A stretch of DNA of 64,000 nucleotides from Ectocarpus siliculosus (lineage: Eukaryota > Sar > Phaeophyceae > Ectocarpales > Ectocarpaceae). Below are positions 43,006 to 58,190 of the stretch, piece after piece (position 1 is the first letter of the stretch; the number at the start of each line of letters is the position of its first letter). The translations under genes were made by a program, and so were the position numbers. The notes beneath the pieces are model-generated. The model worked only from the letters and a program-made list of their open reading frames with translations, was not told the DNA's origin and did not search any database. The stretch lies in assembly GCA_000310025.1 (NCBI GenBank), contig FN648069.1, positions 154,631 through 218,630 on the forward strand. The letters run 5' to 3'.

Positions 43006-44706
43006 GTTGGTAACACTTTGTCTACGGACTACACGGGCCAAGCGCCTGACGACGTCCGTCGTGCATGGAGTTACGTCGCTGCGGTGTGCATGGCGGGAAA
43101 ACTGCTTTTAGGTTGCGCGATAGTCAGGCCATTCAAAGGAAGCGTTAGCTTTGGCTATGGCCAAGAGCAGCAGGCTCCAGATGTCCCCGACACTGCCGGG
43201 AGGGGTGCGGTAGTCGCGGGCGAATCCGTAGCACGTTCGGGGGGGACGGCAATGAAGGAGGCAAAGGTTGAGCGTGAGGTAGCACCTTTGGAGGGAGGGC
43301 AACTACAGCCTGCCGCGCATCACATGTCCGCACTGGCAATGAGTACGGCTAGCGGAAAAGTCAAGGTAGAGGATGGCTTAGAGTCGGTGTGGGGCATATG
43401 TTTTTTTAGCAGCAGAGTTGCGATTATTTTTAGCGTTGTGTCATTATGCGATCTTGCCAAGAGCTCTCTTCGGACGTGATGGTTTGGTTGTAGGTGTGAG
43501 TAGCTGCAGACCAGTTGGAGCGAATGGGTAGTCATTTTCCTTTTCAATTTTGTTTTGGTACGATGGTCGTTGCAAAATACCACGTGGGGCTCGAGACTAT
43601 TTTGGTTGCTTGATAAGGTTCGTGAAAAACTTAATATGCCTGCCTACTTTGTACTTGCACTGTACAATTTCGACTATAGATCTACATAGGCAAACTGTAC
43701 CAGCATGCAACGCATGTTGACTACCTCTCCCAGTTTGTTCTACCCCTCTACCCCTGCTTATTATATTTATCGCCAACAACATATCGATCTTTTGATACAT
43801 CAAATTCCTCTACATATATGCACCAACAACAGTCGTTTCACCCCACCGCGCGCAATTTCTGCTCGCTCCGATTCAATGGTAGTCATCGCACGCCTTCATG
43901 CCCGCTCACATTTGAGCTCTTTCTATGTATGTTTGCCCAACATGTACACCACAAAATACATCACTATGGACAGTTTCCTGGGAGCATCAAATCCTCACCA
44001 AGGGGGCCCACGTACGCACGTATGAGCGATGGCATCATCCCGAACAATTGTAGCCACTCGTCTAGAATCAACCACGGTTCGCTTTCACGAAACGCGGAAC
44101 CAAAAAGCCCGGTCGATCATTCACATCGCCCAAAGAAGTCTAACCCGTTGAAAACCTCAAATGTGTATGGTAACGTTGTAACTCAGTCATCGTCTACATT
44201 TGCCGGTCGGTACATCGCCCCACTACGGTCTCGCATTAGCATCAGGGTGCCTGGATGTCGCCCTGACTCGCGGCTGCTTCTTCTGGCCGCTTCTTCTTCG
44301 TTGCCTTTCGGGTAGAAACCGTGGGTGCGTGCCTGAGCCCCTGTTTCTCCTCATTGCCTCCCAAGAACGCCGACATCGAATCCGTGTCAAGTTTTCCACG
44401 GTATACCTGCACGCCCCAACGAGGCGTACCCGCCTTAGGGCAGGAGGGGCGGGGGTCACGTCGTGGGTCGGGAATGTGCTCATTAGAGGGAATCGTGCGC
44501 AGGCAACGGCGCCGAATATGTCGGGACGAGGTGAAGGGCAGCTGAGGAACCTGAATGTCGCGGTGTACAAGCGTAAATATGTCTGTTTTGCGACCACTGG
44601 AGAGTGATCCAATCTTCCCCATTCTTGTACATTCTTCAAGGCAGCACAATAGGTAAAAACAGAAGTACCAGTGTGCCGTACGCCGACTGTTCTCTGGTAC
44701 TGAAGT
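43006..44706. other. Intergenic, nothing firmly recognised
   Basis: A minus-strand frame at 43108-43302 contains GDIWSLLLLAIA, faintly like a kinase helix aF, but no other kinase motif accompanies it. A plus-strand frame at 43019-43479 starts inside the MITE and has no domain. The rest holds no supported gene. Confidence 0.4.
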
Positions 44707-46442
44707 CTAGGATGGAAGCGTTATCTTGCCCAACCACACCTTGGCATTCACAGGAACGTTGTAGCGGGTGAAGTGCACGAAGTGGTGAGCCCCGTCGACC
44801 GGCTTGATGTCGAAACGCTTCTCGATCGACGTTTCGAGCTTGGTCGCATCCATGCTGACAAACCTAACTTTGCGGTGGCGAGCCATCACCTCCTTCAGCG
44901 CGTAGTCGTCGGCACTCTACGTTGATGCAAGAATGGACGGGAAAAGGCGCGGCGGTTGGGTTGTTGCCATTTGCTACAATATCCGCAGCCAATGTAACAC
45001 CCCATTGTGGTCCTACTATGTTAAACACCCAATGTTCTGTCAACTACACAGTTTGTGTACCTCTAGCTGGCCCGCCAGCATTATCAGGACGCACTGTTCC
45101 TTCTTCATGCACTTGGTCTCCAGCGAGCGCGTCGAAGTTACAGGCGAGGCCGCGGGCGTTATGGCGATACTCGCCCACTTCACCAAGGAGGCTTCGCTAT
45201 CCATGTTCCAGGGAGAGGCTTGTACCGGCTTCATTTCGGCTCCCGCGACGAACAGAATAGGCGTGTTCAACCGGTTCTGCATGAAAAGGGTTGGGCGTGA
45301 ACTGGTTAACTTACGGACAACCTAAATCCTCAAATTCGACAACGGACCGACCTGGAATGATTGGGGGTGACTTTGAGACCAGACAAGAGGGCTAACAAAC
45401 GGTAGCCAGTTCACCTCGATCGTATCAAGTTTAGCCACGGGCAAAGGCAGTTTAGCAGGGTTCACCAGGGCGTCAGAACTTCCTAATATGCCGGCGACAT
45501 CGACTCGAACGAATTTACTGCGTCCGATCGTGTTCCGTAGTATCAATGTCGGAGAGGCTGGACAGGAACGAACTTCCAACACAACACGGGACACGCGTCC
45601 TTCATTCCGTACAGCTGCAACTGCACCCCCTGGTGAAAAGTCGGGCTGGAACTAATCGCGTGTTTTCGAAAGCAACCAAAACGAAAGTTTCGGCGACCAG
45701 ACGGGCTGTTGTTGAAAAACCTGTCCTCTCACCGTGAGGCCGAACTTCTGGATGATGCTCTTGCCGGAAGGGAGAGAGCCAAAGCAATCAACTACCCCGA
45801 ACTTGACCGACTCCGTCAGGGTCCTCGACGCTGTTTCAAACCGGCCATACGCTGAGTTGTAGTCGGGACCTTTCTTCTTGCACAGAACTACCCATGGCTC
45901 TTTCCCATGGAAGACGTCGTGCATTTGGGTCTGGTTGCGGATGGAGAGGAAGTGGATCGATGGCGCCAACACTTGTTCCACGGTTGGTCGAGGTAGGGGA
46001 CCAACGCCCCCGCCGACGGAGACGACAACGAGGAGAGCCGCGCGGCGTGGATATTGTTGAAAGACGGGAAGGTCCAAATGCCACATCAAGACTGCCAAGT
46101 GCCCATGATGTTACTCGCGGCCCTCTAAGTCCAAGAGTAGTGGCTGCTGCAAGGAGCGTGTCCAGCTTCATTTTTACCACCAATAAACTGTCCAATGCAA
46201 GGTGACGAAAGCCACAGACACAAAACCATTTTCTGTACACAAGCAAACTACGCGTTCTCACCGTGCACCATAATTGCTGCCGCAACCGCGAACACCCCCA
46301 CGCACCAGCCGGTAATCGTTAGAGGAGAATATTCCTGGTGCGCCGTCCTGGGGCTGCGGGGATGCCTCAAACCAGCGACGCGTGGCGAACGGTGGCCACG
46401 CTCGAATACGTAGTCGACTTGTCGAAGGATGTTGAGCAAATC
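44707..46442 (-). CDS. Membrane-anchored thioredoxin-fold protein (possibly DNAJC16-like)
   Basis: Exons on the minus strand: 46442-46262, 46091-45733, then a segment from about 45599-45557 to 45415, 45276-45061 and 44916-44707 with the stop. Order of features: DLLNILRQVDYVF, a membrane helix (TGWCVGVFAVAAAIMV), a second hydrophobic stretch (AALLVVVSVGGGVG), then a thioredoxin-like unit. That unit contains EPWVVLCKKK (a strand with no CxxC), VKFGVVDC, QKFGLT and SPTLILRN (cis-Pro position). A second unit contains QCVLIMLAG, VRFVSMDATK and VWLGKIT. Non-redox thioredoxin domains next to a membrane segment recall DNAJC16 and ER TMX-like proteins. No J domain was seen, so the name is tentative. 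The donor at 45733 is phase 0 while all nearby acceptors give phase 1, so one junction is unresolved. Further 5' exons may exist. Confidence 0.55.
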
Positions 46443-46548
46443 CTGAGTCGTCCACGAACGCAAAGGAAGGATGTTTGAGATGTCTTGTGTGGTTGTTTGG
46501 CAATAGGGGCCGTGGCATCTTTGACGCATTCCGTAAGCGACCTATACG

Positions 46549-50152
<3,604 letters not shown>

Positions 50153-51684
50153 TCAGATGGCCTTCTCACACCTTGCGAACCGACAACGATAGTGAATGGT
50201 AGTAAACATGAGGAAGGTGGCCAGCTCCGCTGGCTCTGGGTTCGTCCCAACCTTTGGTTTGAGCAAAGCATGCTGGGAAACCCGTGTGGGTAGCCAGGTT
50301 GTCACTATACTCGGCATCGATACGTCGATGGCGTTCATTCGAGATAGACCGAAGACCCCCCAAACGAAAGAGCCAAACATCTATGATGCGACCTAGACTA
50401 TCCCGCTGGGCTGGTGCGCGATGGGTCGAATACATAGTCAAAGCACAGCGACACACGGGTCGTGTCCCTGCCCACTGCTGAGTGTCGATGTCAGTAGGTC
50501 CCTCGCGCGCGGCATTGTCCTAGATGGTCTACAGTCTGGAAAGGACAGAGGCTTTGACATGTGGGGGAGATCTGCACAAATCCATTTCTAACCGTGTGAG
50601 AAACTGTGCTCCAGCCATGTTCTTCAAGCTTTCTCGTCCCCCCCTCTGTAGGTGGAAGATTGTACTTGCAGGCATGCCTCTCGGAAGATTACCGAGCACA
50701 AGGTCCCAATACTAGAGAGGAGTTTACTTTAGCAAGCAGCAGGTATGTGGAGACAGTATGCGGGGTTGGATCGAGTAGAATTTTCGCTCAATTTTGTCGC
50801 TCCCACCAGACTACTAACGCCGCCGAGCTCCTCATTATTATGACCCGCAATGGCCATTCCTCGCGCTCACGCAACTGGGAACCAATACAGGTTAGTGGGG
50901 CATGGCCGCGGGACGGGACTTCATGTCGTACCTCCGTAGTAGATGCTTCCCTGTGCATACGTTTTAGGACGGTGAAATCAGATGCGCCTCTTCTATCTAA
51001 TCACGGGCAATATGCGTTGTCTACATCTGACATAAACTACTACTCAAGGCAAACAATCACACGCAGCCCACCTTGCCGACTTTAGCGTTTTGATGCCGAA
51101 GAGGGTGTTTCGTGTTTTCGTGTCAGATTGTTCTCGTGATCTTCAAACGCTGTGGGGGGGATCTCCAGGTGCAGGGTGCCATGAAAAATGAAAATGGGGG
51201 AGAGTTGGGGGAGAGTTATGGCGAACCGGCACTGTCTAGTTTTGCCGAACTCTCCACCCGGAATTTTGCCGAATCGGCATCCTACCGTTTGAAGAACCAA
51301 TTTTGTGACAAACGAGCGAAAGAGCGAAATGCAGAAGTTCACCCAGGGAGTGCACACGTGAGAGGGGTCAGAGGGGCGCGAGACTTGTCTTTCAGCAGAC
51401 GATACAGATAGGTGAGATTCGCGAGGTACCATGCTAGCTAGCTCTGTGCTTGTCAATCCCCAGGGAGAGCAGGCACCCTGACCGACAGAACCGACATAAA
51501 TGCCCCGAGCCCCGAGATTCGAAATCTAGACTATCTATGTAGTCTAGATGTAGATGAGCTTCTGCGAAAGTGTCAGCATGGTCATGTTTCATGATTTTTC
51601 GACGCAAGGACGATGGATGCGCGAGAAAGAGCAGACTAGACTAATCGCTTCCAGCCTGGCCTGTACATAGACTACTGGGTCATC
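50153..51684. other. 5' flank of the NEK kinase gene
   Basis: Upstream of the kinase start; presumably holds its promoter. No motif or gene recognised. Frames of 60-160 codons on both strands lack family features. The motif GGGGGAGAGTTGGGGGAGAG at 51196 is a short direct repeat. Confidence 0.4.
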
Positions 51685-52530
51685 CCGCGCGAGCTGTCTC
51701 GGGAGCTGTATCGAGCTGTCGTGAGCTGTCGTATCGCCAGGGATTGTCATGATAGACTAGCGCGGCAGCTCACGATAGCTCGCGATAGCTCGTGTCGCGA
51801 AAATCCGTCATTGTTTCTGTACGACAACTCCTGAACATCTCGCGGACGCTCGTCACGACAGCTTGCGACAGCTTGCTTCAGCTCGCGACAGCTCGCTTCA
51901 GCTCGCGACAGCTCGCAAAAAATCTCGGGACATCTAGGAATAATATACTGTTTCGGACCTTGTGTACATAGTACCGTACGAAACAGCCCGCCGAGGCGGA
52001 GCCGAGGCCCGCAACGGGCAGCGACCTACACCTTTCGCTTTCTGGCGACCTAGCCCTAACTCGATGGTGGGTGGTCGGGTGACGTTCGGGGTACGGGTTA
52101 GGGTGAGGGTGCGGACTAGGGGAAAAGCCGTTTTTGACGAATAAAACGTGTTGAAAATGTTTGGCGAGCTGTTGCGAGCTGTCGCGAGCTATGGCGAGCT
52201 GTTCGTAAACTATCGTGACCAGCGTACGCGAGGGGTCTCTTAGCCTGTCGTGACGAGAGTTCTCGTGAGGCAGACCACACCTAGGGTTCTGATGAAATCT
52301 CACGAGCTGTGGCGACCTGTGGCGAGTTGGTGCGGTATCTCAGCAACAGCTCGCGACAGCTCGTGCGATCTCACGAGATCTTACAAAGATCTCGCGACAG
52401 TCACGAGTTATCGCCAGCGCTCCTCTCTTTCGTAGTATCCTGCGGGACAGCTCTCGCGACAGCTGGCGAGGTGAGCTGTCGCGATCTCTCGCGCGCGATC
52501 GCGACAGCTCGTGAGAACTCTCGTGGCCCC
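51685..52530. repeat. Field of sense and antisense AGCTCGCGAC units
   Basis: Short units of 10-12 bases, AGCTCGCGAC or its complement GTCGCGAGCT with one or two changes, occur more than twenty times. Clusters alternate in orientation: GAGCTGT-type at 51690-51730, AGCTCGCG-type at 51757-51915, GAGCTG-type at 52167-52204 and 52298-52330, AGCTCGCG-type at 52345-52400, mixed at 52448-52520. The middle (51950-52140) is unique sequence. Any two opposite clusters could pair as hairpins. No gene seen. Confidence 0.75.
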
Positions 52531-54658
52531 AGCGATCCTCCTTTCCTAACGTTTTTCACGACGAAAAAACAAGAAAGACAACCCAGCTTCGAATAAGCTG
52601 AGAGAGTTGAGAGTATGTCGGGTGACGAGGACAACATCCACAGAGAACAATCAAGATGACGATTTCTGGCCCACCGCCTTTTGCGTTCTATGCGAGCCAA
52701 GGTGGCGGCATCCTTCCATCGAATGGTGTCAAAAGCAGCCGCGGTGTCCAAAGCAGCCGCTTGGCACACCACGGCGCGCGCACGCACCCAATAATTCCAT
52801 TCTCACAAACACATCCTCTAGTCTTCCGGCTAACTAAGAAGAGAGTACCGACCACAGTAAATGTATCAGGACTGCCCCGCGCTAACCCAAACCAGCGCCT
52901 CGCCTAAGATTCCATGGCGCGAGAATTCGGGGTGAACCAAGCTCTTGACATCGATGTATGGGCGACAAGTTGTCACGTTTTCGTTCTGTCCCACTTCTAG
53001 ACCACCAAGACAACATCAACTATTGTTGACATCCAGATTGTACATCTATTGCAGATCGACACAACAGTCGACAATTCTCCGTAATTCAGATCGCCTCGCA
53101 TCCCCCCCGGGCAGACGCAAAGCACCGGCGATACACGAACTGGTGCCGAAATTTACCTTGAGAAAAATACGTGTGGGTTGTCGATTCCCAGCGTCCCCAC
53201 AACCGAACAAAAAAGAGGAACACCAGTTAGTATCCGTGCGGCGCGCATGTACACGGTACCTTGGAGAGAGCAACTCAATACGACCACCACACCCACCTAG
53301 ATCTACGCATCGTTTCAGAACAGGAAAGCGACAATCATCATCTTGGCCAGATCAGTCAGAAATCACCAAAAAATCTAGACTAAACCACTCCATAGCTCCT
53401 GCCACTGGACGGCTCCCGCGGTGTAGGAAAAAAGGGTCCGTGGCGGCGGGTTCTTCATCGCAAGCGTATGTAGAGGGCCCACGTTTCGATGTTTCCGTCC
53501 CAGCAGCACACCTGAGAGATTTAATTCACACGTCACATGTACCTATCTACTTGGCGGTCTCTACTGAGCTTTTGGGCCAACCATCTTGGGTTTGATAGAA
53601 ACGAAGCTTCCTTTCTGCGGCACCCCTCCCTTTTGCTCCAGCGGAATACTTCGAAGTCCTACGAGGCATGTTGCTGCTGACCAATGAATGGCACCATGTG
53701 CGTAAAGCAGCACTCCGATCGCACGATCCGAGTCGCATCCGCCATCTCCGTGAGCAATCCAAAACTATCGTAGATCTGGCATGTGCATCCTACGCTCTGG
53801 GCCATCCATCGTACTTTTTGAGACCAAAGCCTTCTATTTGCGGCTGTTTGGGAGATGGTATACCCGATACCCCTGCAGTGGTGTTGATTTCGCGCTAGAA
53901 ACCTTTCCCGCGCTGGATTTGCTTTCCAACTACTACCATCATCGTATTGGCTCGTGCCCCCACGGAGAAGGAAAACGTCTTGTATTGTTGGCCGTCGAAT
54001 ACGCACAACTTCAGGAGGCTTCAATGAATCGCTGTGTTCTAGTCCATGCTCGGCCGATGCGGCACGCCAGAGACTAACGGCTCGTCTCCACTCAGGTTAC
54101 TAGTGCGCACCGAGCTATTTTGTCCATGCCAGATTGAAGGTTCGACACCTCTCGCGTAGTCCTCTCGAGCTTGATCTGTGCCGCCCACCAGTCCTACTCG
54201 GGCTGTGACTACCGTGGGAGTCACACCAACGCAGCCACTTAAGCTCTCCGACGGCCGCTGTGACGCCTAAACCTGGTTGTGAGCCCAGCACCTCTCCTCG
54301 TCCGAGATGCCGGCTGCCCCACTGGATAGCGCCCGCCGTAGCTCGTCTATAGCGTCTTCCCCTCCATTGAACAAGACAATCACCCTTCACAACGTCTTGG
54401 GCTTCTCCCTTGCACCCGACTAAATACTCAAGTCTAGTAAAACTTGATTAGGTACTGTGGTGTAGTTGAGCTTGGGGCTTACATTTCCTGAGAGAAATTG
54501 TTAAAATTCTCAACCATCATGAACATTAAATCTGACCGTTTTATATTTCCGACGTCTCGCTCCCCCTCCATGCCCGGCTTCTCCATTTTGAAGGTCTGCC
54601 GACCGTGATTTTGGCTTGCTTCACAGTATCGACAAGTCGAACGTTTCCTTCAGTACAC
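52531..54658. other. Interval with a possible unassigned exon at 53600-54075
   Basis: Most of the interval has no coding signal. From about 53600 a plus-strand frame reads APAEYFEVLRGMLLLTNEWH, then RSHDPSRIRHLREQSKTIVD. From about 53775 a second frame reads FETKAFYLRLFGRWYTRY, then FPALDLLSNYYHHRIG. They have protein-like composition but belong to no family I recognise, and no start, stop or splice set connects them. Relic of a mobile element or of a gene are both possible. Confidence 0.3.
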
Positions 54659-56219
54659 ATGATGGCGAGTATTCGACACTTTGCCATTCGCACCTTGGCT
54701 GTGGGGCTCCTATCGACGACGGCCTCCTACATAACTGGTGTATTATCACAGGTGCGCAGCATGCAAATCCACATCCACGTGTGAGTCAACATTCGGTCGA
54801 TCTCGACGGTGCACGTGAAGTTGCTTTTGGTGGCCGCATCATTGAGTTGTTGGTTATTCTCCGCGCGCCACCCAACGGTCCAGCACTACAGTACCTGACA
54901 CAATTTTATATATTTCGATGACGCAGGAGGTCGGGGATTCTGTGATGCGTGGAATGGAGACCAAGCTGTCCGAGAAGAACGTTCATAGGGCCTCGCCGCA
55001 GGTCGCGAGCGTTGCAAAGATACGGAAGGAGCTCAGCACTTGCACAAAGGATGCAGGGCGTCTGGGCGAGGTCGTAGAAAGGCTGAAGCGCGCGCTTGAC
55101 ACCCAGATCGCTGTACTCGGACCGCAGGACTTGGAGGTTTCGGCGACCCTTCTCGTGCTGGATTGGTGCGTGCAAGAGGCGGGGCACGTCGATGAAGCTC
55201 AAGAGTATTTTACCCGAGTACTTGAACTCGGGACTGGAACGCTTGGCCCGGACGATGTGCAGGTCGCCAAGCTAAGACACGCTCTGGCTGAGTGTTTGAA
55301 CGCTGCAGGGGGGCGGGAGGAGGAGGCGCTGGCTTTCAAGTTTGGAGGAATTGCCACAGAAGTTGAGGAGTTGTTTGATCTGGCGGGCGGGGGTCCAAGC
55401 ACGGACGTGCTCCTCTTTCTTGGCCGCGAACAAGCAATGGCGGGGTTGATGATGGAGGCGCAAGGGTCGTTCAGACGGGCGTTGGTCAAGGAAAATAAAG
55501 AGTTGAAACCTGACGATCTCAAGGTGTCGGCAACACTTTTTGAGCTAGCACAATGCATCTGGAAGTCCGGCGATCGCTTTGAGGAAGCGGGAGAGACGTT
55601 GAAGCGGGCGTTGAGCATCCAGGTGGCACAACTTGGACCGGACGATCTGCAGGTCGCCGACACTCTTGTGTTTCTGGGCCAATGTGCCATGATGGAAGAT
55701 GGACGGCTGGCCGAAGCGGAAGAGGCGTTCAGGCGAGCGTTGGACATCCGGATGGCCAAGCTCGGGCCAGGTGACATAGAGGTTTCAAACGCCCTCGTCA
55801 TACTGAGCTCATGCGTACGAGAGATGGGGAGGCTGGGCGAGGCACGACAGACGCTCGAGCGGGCTATCGGCATACAGACAAACACGCTCGGTCCTCACGA
55901 CGTGTGGGTAGCATCCATGCTGCACAAGGCGGGGGTGTTGGAGCGGGGTATGGGGCAGGGCGAGGAGGCGGCAGCGTTGTTCAGGCGAGCACTGGACATC
56001 ACGATGAACGGGCCCGGCATGGACAATTTGGGGGTTGCCGACACTCTCGTCGAGCTCGGCCAGTGCGTACTGAAGGCGGGGCAGGCGGCGGAGGCGGCAG
56101 AGCTGTTCGAACGTGCGTTGGGCATCCGGACGGTATGGGTCGGCCCGGACGACCCTCTAGTTGATGAGGTACTGCTTCTGAGGGGATTGTGCATATTGGA
56201 ACTGGGAGCGCCTGTATAG
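54659..56219 (+). CDS. Tetratricopeptide-repeat protein, kinesin-light-chain style
   Basis: The main exon (54927-56219) encodes about nine TPR-like units of about 42 residues. The pattern is A-LF-RAL-I---LGPDDL-VA-TL--LGQC---G--EEA, e.g. LKRALSIQVAQLGPDDLQVA and FRRALDIRMAKLGPGDIEVS. This is the KLC/TPR_12 subtype used as a protein-binding scaffold, and the style also found in brown-algal NB-ARC-TPR proteins. The repeats are regular in the second half and more diverged near residues 110-190. I propose a first exon 54659-54751 (MMASIRHFAIRTLAVGLLST and 11 more residues) with a CAG/GTGCGC donor, spliced in phase 0 to a CAG acceptor at 54926. The alternative is a start at ATG 54918 with no intron. 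The first option gives a hydrophobic N-terminus. No NB-ARC, ROCO or other effector domain is seen upstream. Confidence 0.75.
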
Positions 56220-57068
56220 GCAACAACGATGCAGTGGATCAACCAACATATCGCCCAAGCTCTGAAATATCTTGGTACTTGACGGAACTGGTGCTCGTGA
56301 TCGTTGAACACGACGACATGTTGACAAAGGTGTAACACGGAAGTAGGAGAGTATTATTTCTTGTCAGATCCATCACGACCAATGCTTGTGGAATGTCCAA
56401 CTGGCATAACGCAATCCCGGAGCTTACTTCGGGGGGGGGTCTTTCGGGTCCATCCAATTGCGAAGTAGACTAAGCGGGCCTTCGGTATCTCTAACACATG
56501 AAAAACGGATGATACACACGGCATCCTATGTAGATGCTGACGGATTGGGTAGACGGGGGCCGTCGCTCGATGCGGGGTGCTCGCTGCATTGCCTCTAGTA
56601 CTTGTAATTTGTGGCTGTTGCACGGGGGACTGGGCGGCGAAAGCGAGGCAAATATGCGTATCACTGTTGTTTCGTATGTCATGTATATTAGTACATGAAG
56701 GATTGCGAAAATGGTTCGTCGTCCTACGCGAAAGTTCGGGATGCACTTCCTGTTTGGGGTGCTTGGATATGAGACCGATCTGTATGCGTGTCTCAGGGGT
56801 TACGTGTGGAGAATATGTGAAATGTGTGGGGTGGGGCTCTGCGGAGCCCCCGGAAAGAGAGGAATGAATCACAAAACTACTCTAAACTACATATACGCGA
56901 CTACGAACGAGAGAGAGAGGTCCCTGCCGATCCTGGGATAACATAGCACCTACATTCAACACCAACCGCTAACGCGGTCCGGCGCCCTCGAACACGATAT
57001 ATCGAGTCATGCCTAGCTAGGCGGTGTTGGTTCGGCCATATGGGGGACAAGACAGCTGAGGATGAGCT
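56220..57068. other. Intergenic, nothing recognised
   Basis: Downstream flank of the TPR gene. Frames on both strands are short and lack domains. From 57060 on, purine-rich GAGAGAGAAAG-type repeats with GAAAGCAGCTGG units begin (57170-57250). Confidence 0.45.
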
Positions 57069-58136
57069 GTGAGAGAGGATGGGAGAGTTGGAGCGAGATT
57101 TAGAAGAAGAGAGAGAGGAGATTTTGCCGAGAAAGCGGCAGCCGAGACAGCGGCGGTGAGAGAAAGGGAGATAGCTGAGAAAGCAGCTGGAAAGCGAGAG
57201 ATGGGTTTTTATGTAGCTGAGAAAGCAGCTGGGGAGCGAGAGATGGGTTTTTATGGGGATGGCGGCAGGCGGTCCCAAACAAGTAATTTTATCAGCGGGA
57301 TGGAGACCAGACGAAACATGGGAGAAGAGGGGCGAAGAGTCCATGCATCGGCGGCAGCAGCAGACGCGCCGTTGAGTCGCAACAGCAGCGGCTGTTTCAG
57401 TATGTGTGCGGGGGCGATGAGGCAGCTGCGGCAGCGGCAGCAGCTGCAGGAGCATCAGCAAATGCAGCAATGGCACCAACAGCAGCGATGGCAGAATGGT
57501 GAGGAGGTTTCCTTCGGCGTGTTTCTGGTTCCGCAGCTGCACGGTGGTCTTGAAATACTATTGAGACCAGATAGAGTGGCCCTTCAAGAGGAATTAGTAC
57601 GGCAACACCACTGCTCGTGGCACGGGCAACCTGCAGGATGTGATGGTTTGTTGGCGTTTGACCCGTATGGTGAACCGTGGCGGATGGAACCATGCCTCAA
57701 GTCAAATGTCTGGATTCTTCTTTCTGTGGATGAGATCTCGCTCTACGACGATAGAACGCGTGATTGCGAAGCGAACTGGCGTCGAGGGCATGCGTGCACG
57801 TGCCCACGCTGTACTGGGGGTGTGAGAGAGCGACAGGCGAGAGGATGTGCCAGACCTGCAGTGGCGCAGGCAGTACAACACTTGTCTGCTGCCGCGGCCG
57901 CGTCGCTCAAACGCCTCCTGGGTCGGTGCAAGCTGTTTGGAACCCTGGCCACGTCGCGCGGGGAGGGGGAACAAAACTTGTTATCTTGTGAGCCGCGGGG
58001 TTTACACGGAAAGTTCGCGCAGCGCATTTGGGACAAATCACACACATACACATGCACACACACACACATAAAGCACTGCCTCTCTCTCCTTCGCTCTCCC
58101 TCTCCCTCTACTTCTCTCTCTCTCTCTCTCTTCTGA
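57069..58136 (+). CDS. Doubtful frame with a SET/post-SET-like Cys motif
   Basis: A 355-codon open frame. Its first third is Arg/Glu/Ala repeat and its middle is Gln-rich, both from simple-sequence DNA. The part from about 57490 to 57900 is more protein-like: FLVPQLHGGLEILLRPDRVA, then ILLSVDEISLYDDRTRD, and RRGHACTCPRCTGG. The last block resembles the end of SMYD-type SET domains, where a G-x-x-CxCxxC group binds zinc. The NH-C and Y motifs of the SET core were not found. It could be a degenerate fragment or a chance frame. The C-terminal part overlaps TC microsatellite and is not credible coding sequence. Confidence 0.25.
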   Translation: MREDGRVGARFRRRERGDFAEKAAAETAAVREREIAEKAAGKREMGFYVAEKAAGEREMGFYGDGGRRSQTSNFISGMETRRNMGEEGRRVHASAAAADAPLSRNSSGCFSMCAGAMRQLRQRQQLQEHQQMQQWHQQQRWQNGEEVSFGVFLVPQLHGGLEILLRPDRVALQEELVRQHHCSWHGQPAGCDGLLAFDPYGEPWRMEPCLKSNVWILLSVDEISLYDDRTRDCEANWRRGHACTCPRCTGGVRERQARGCARPAVAQAVQHLSAAAAASLKRLLGRCKLFGTLATSRGEGEQNLLSCEPRGLHGKFAQRIWDKSHTYTCTHTHIKHCLSLLRSPSPSTSLSLSLF

Positions 58137-58190
58137 AGCCACTCACTCACCCAACCACTCTGCTCCACCGCAGGGAGATCGCCTGACATG

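Noticed and set aside
43108-43302. Minus-strand frame with GDIWSLLLLAIA, kinase-like
   Set aside because: One short resemblance to helix aF of protein kinases without any other kinase motif nearby; may be chance.
43019-43479. 166-codon plus-strand frame next to the MITE
   Set aside because: Begins inside the MITE terminal repeat and has no domain; not credible as a gene.
52078-52125. GGGTTAGGGTGAGGG, telomere-like
   Set aside because: Only one or two partial TTAGGG units within the AGCTCGCGAC field; too short for interstitial telomere sequence.
52945-53595. 216-codon plus-strand frame
   Set aside because: Thr/Ser/Arg/Pro-rich, no conserved pattern, no splice or start context; treated as chance.
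54115-54160. GGTTCGACACC resembling a tRNA B box
   Set aside because: No matching A box, acceptor stem or anticodon arm could be drawn around it; no tRNA was found in the window.
55199-55885. 228-codon minus-strand frame
   Set aside because: Exact antisense of the TPR array; its apparent internal repetition mirrors the TPR units.
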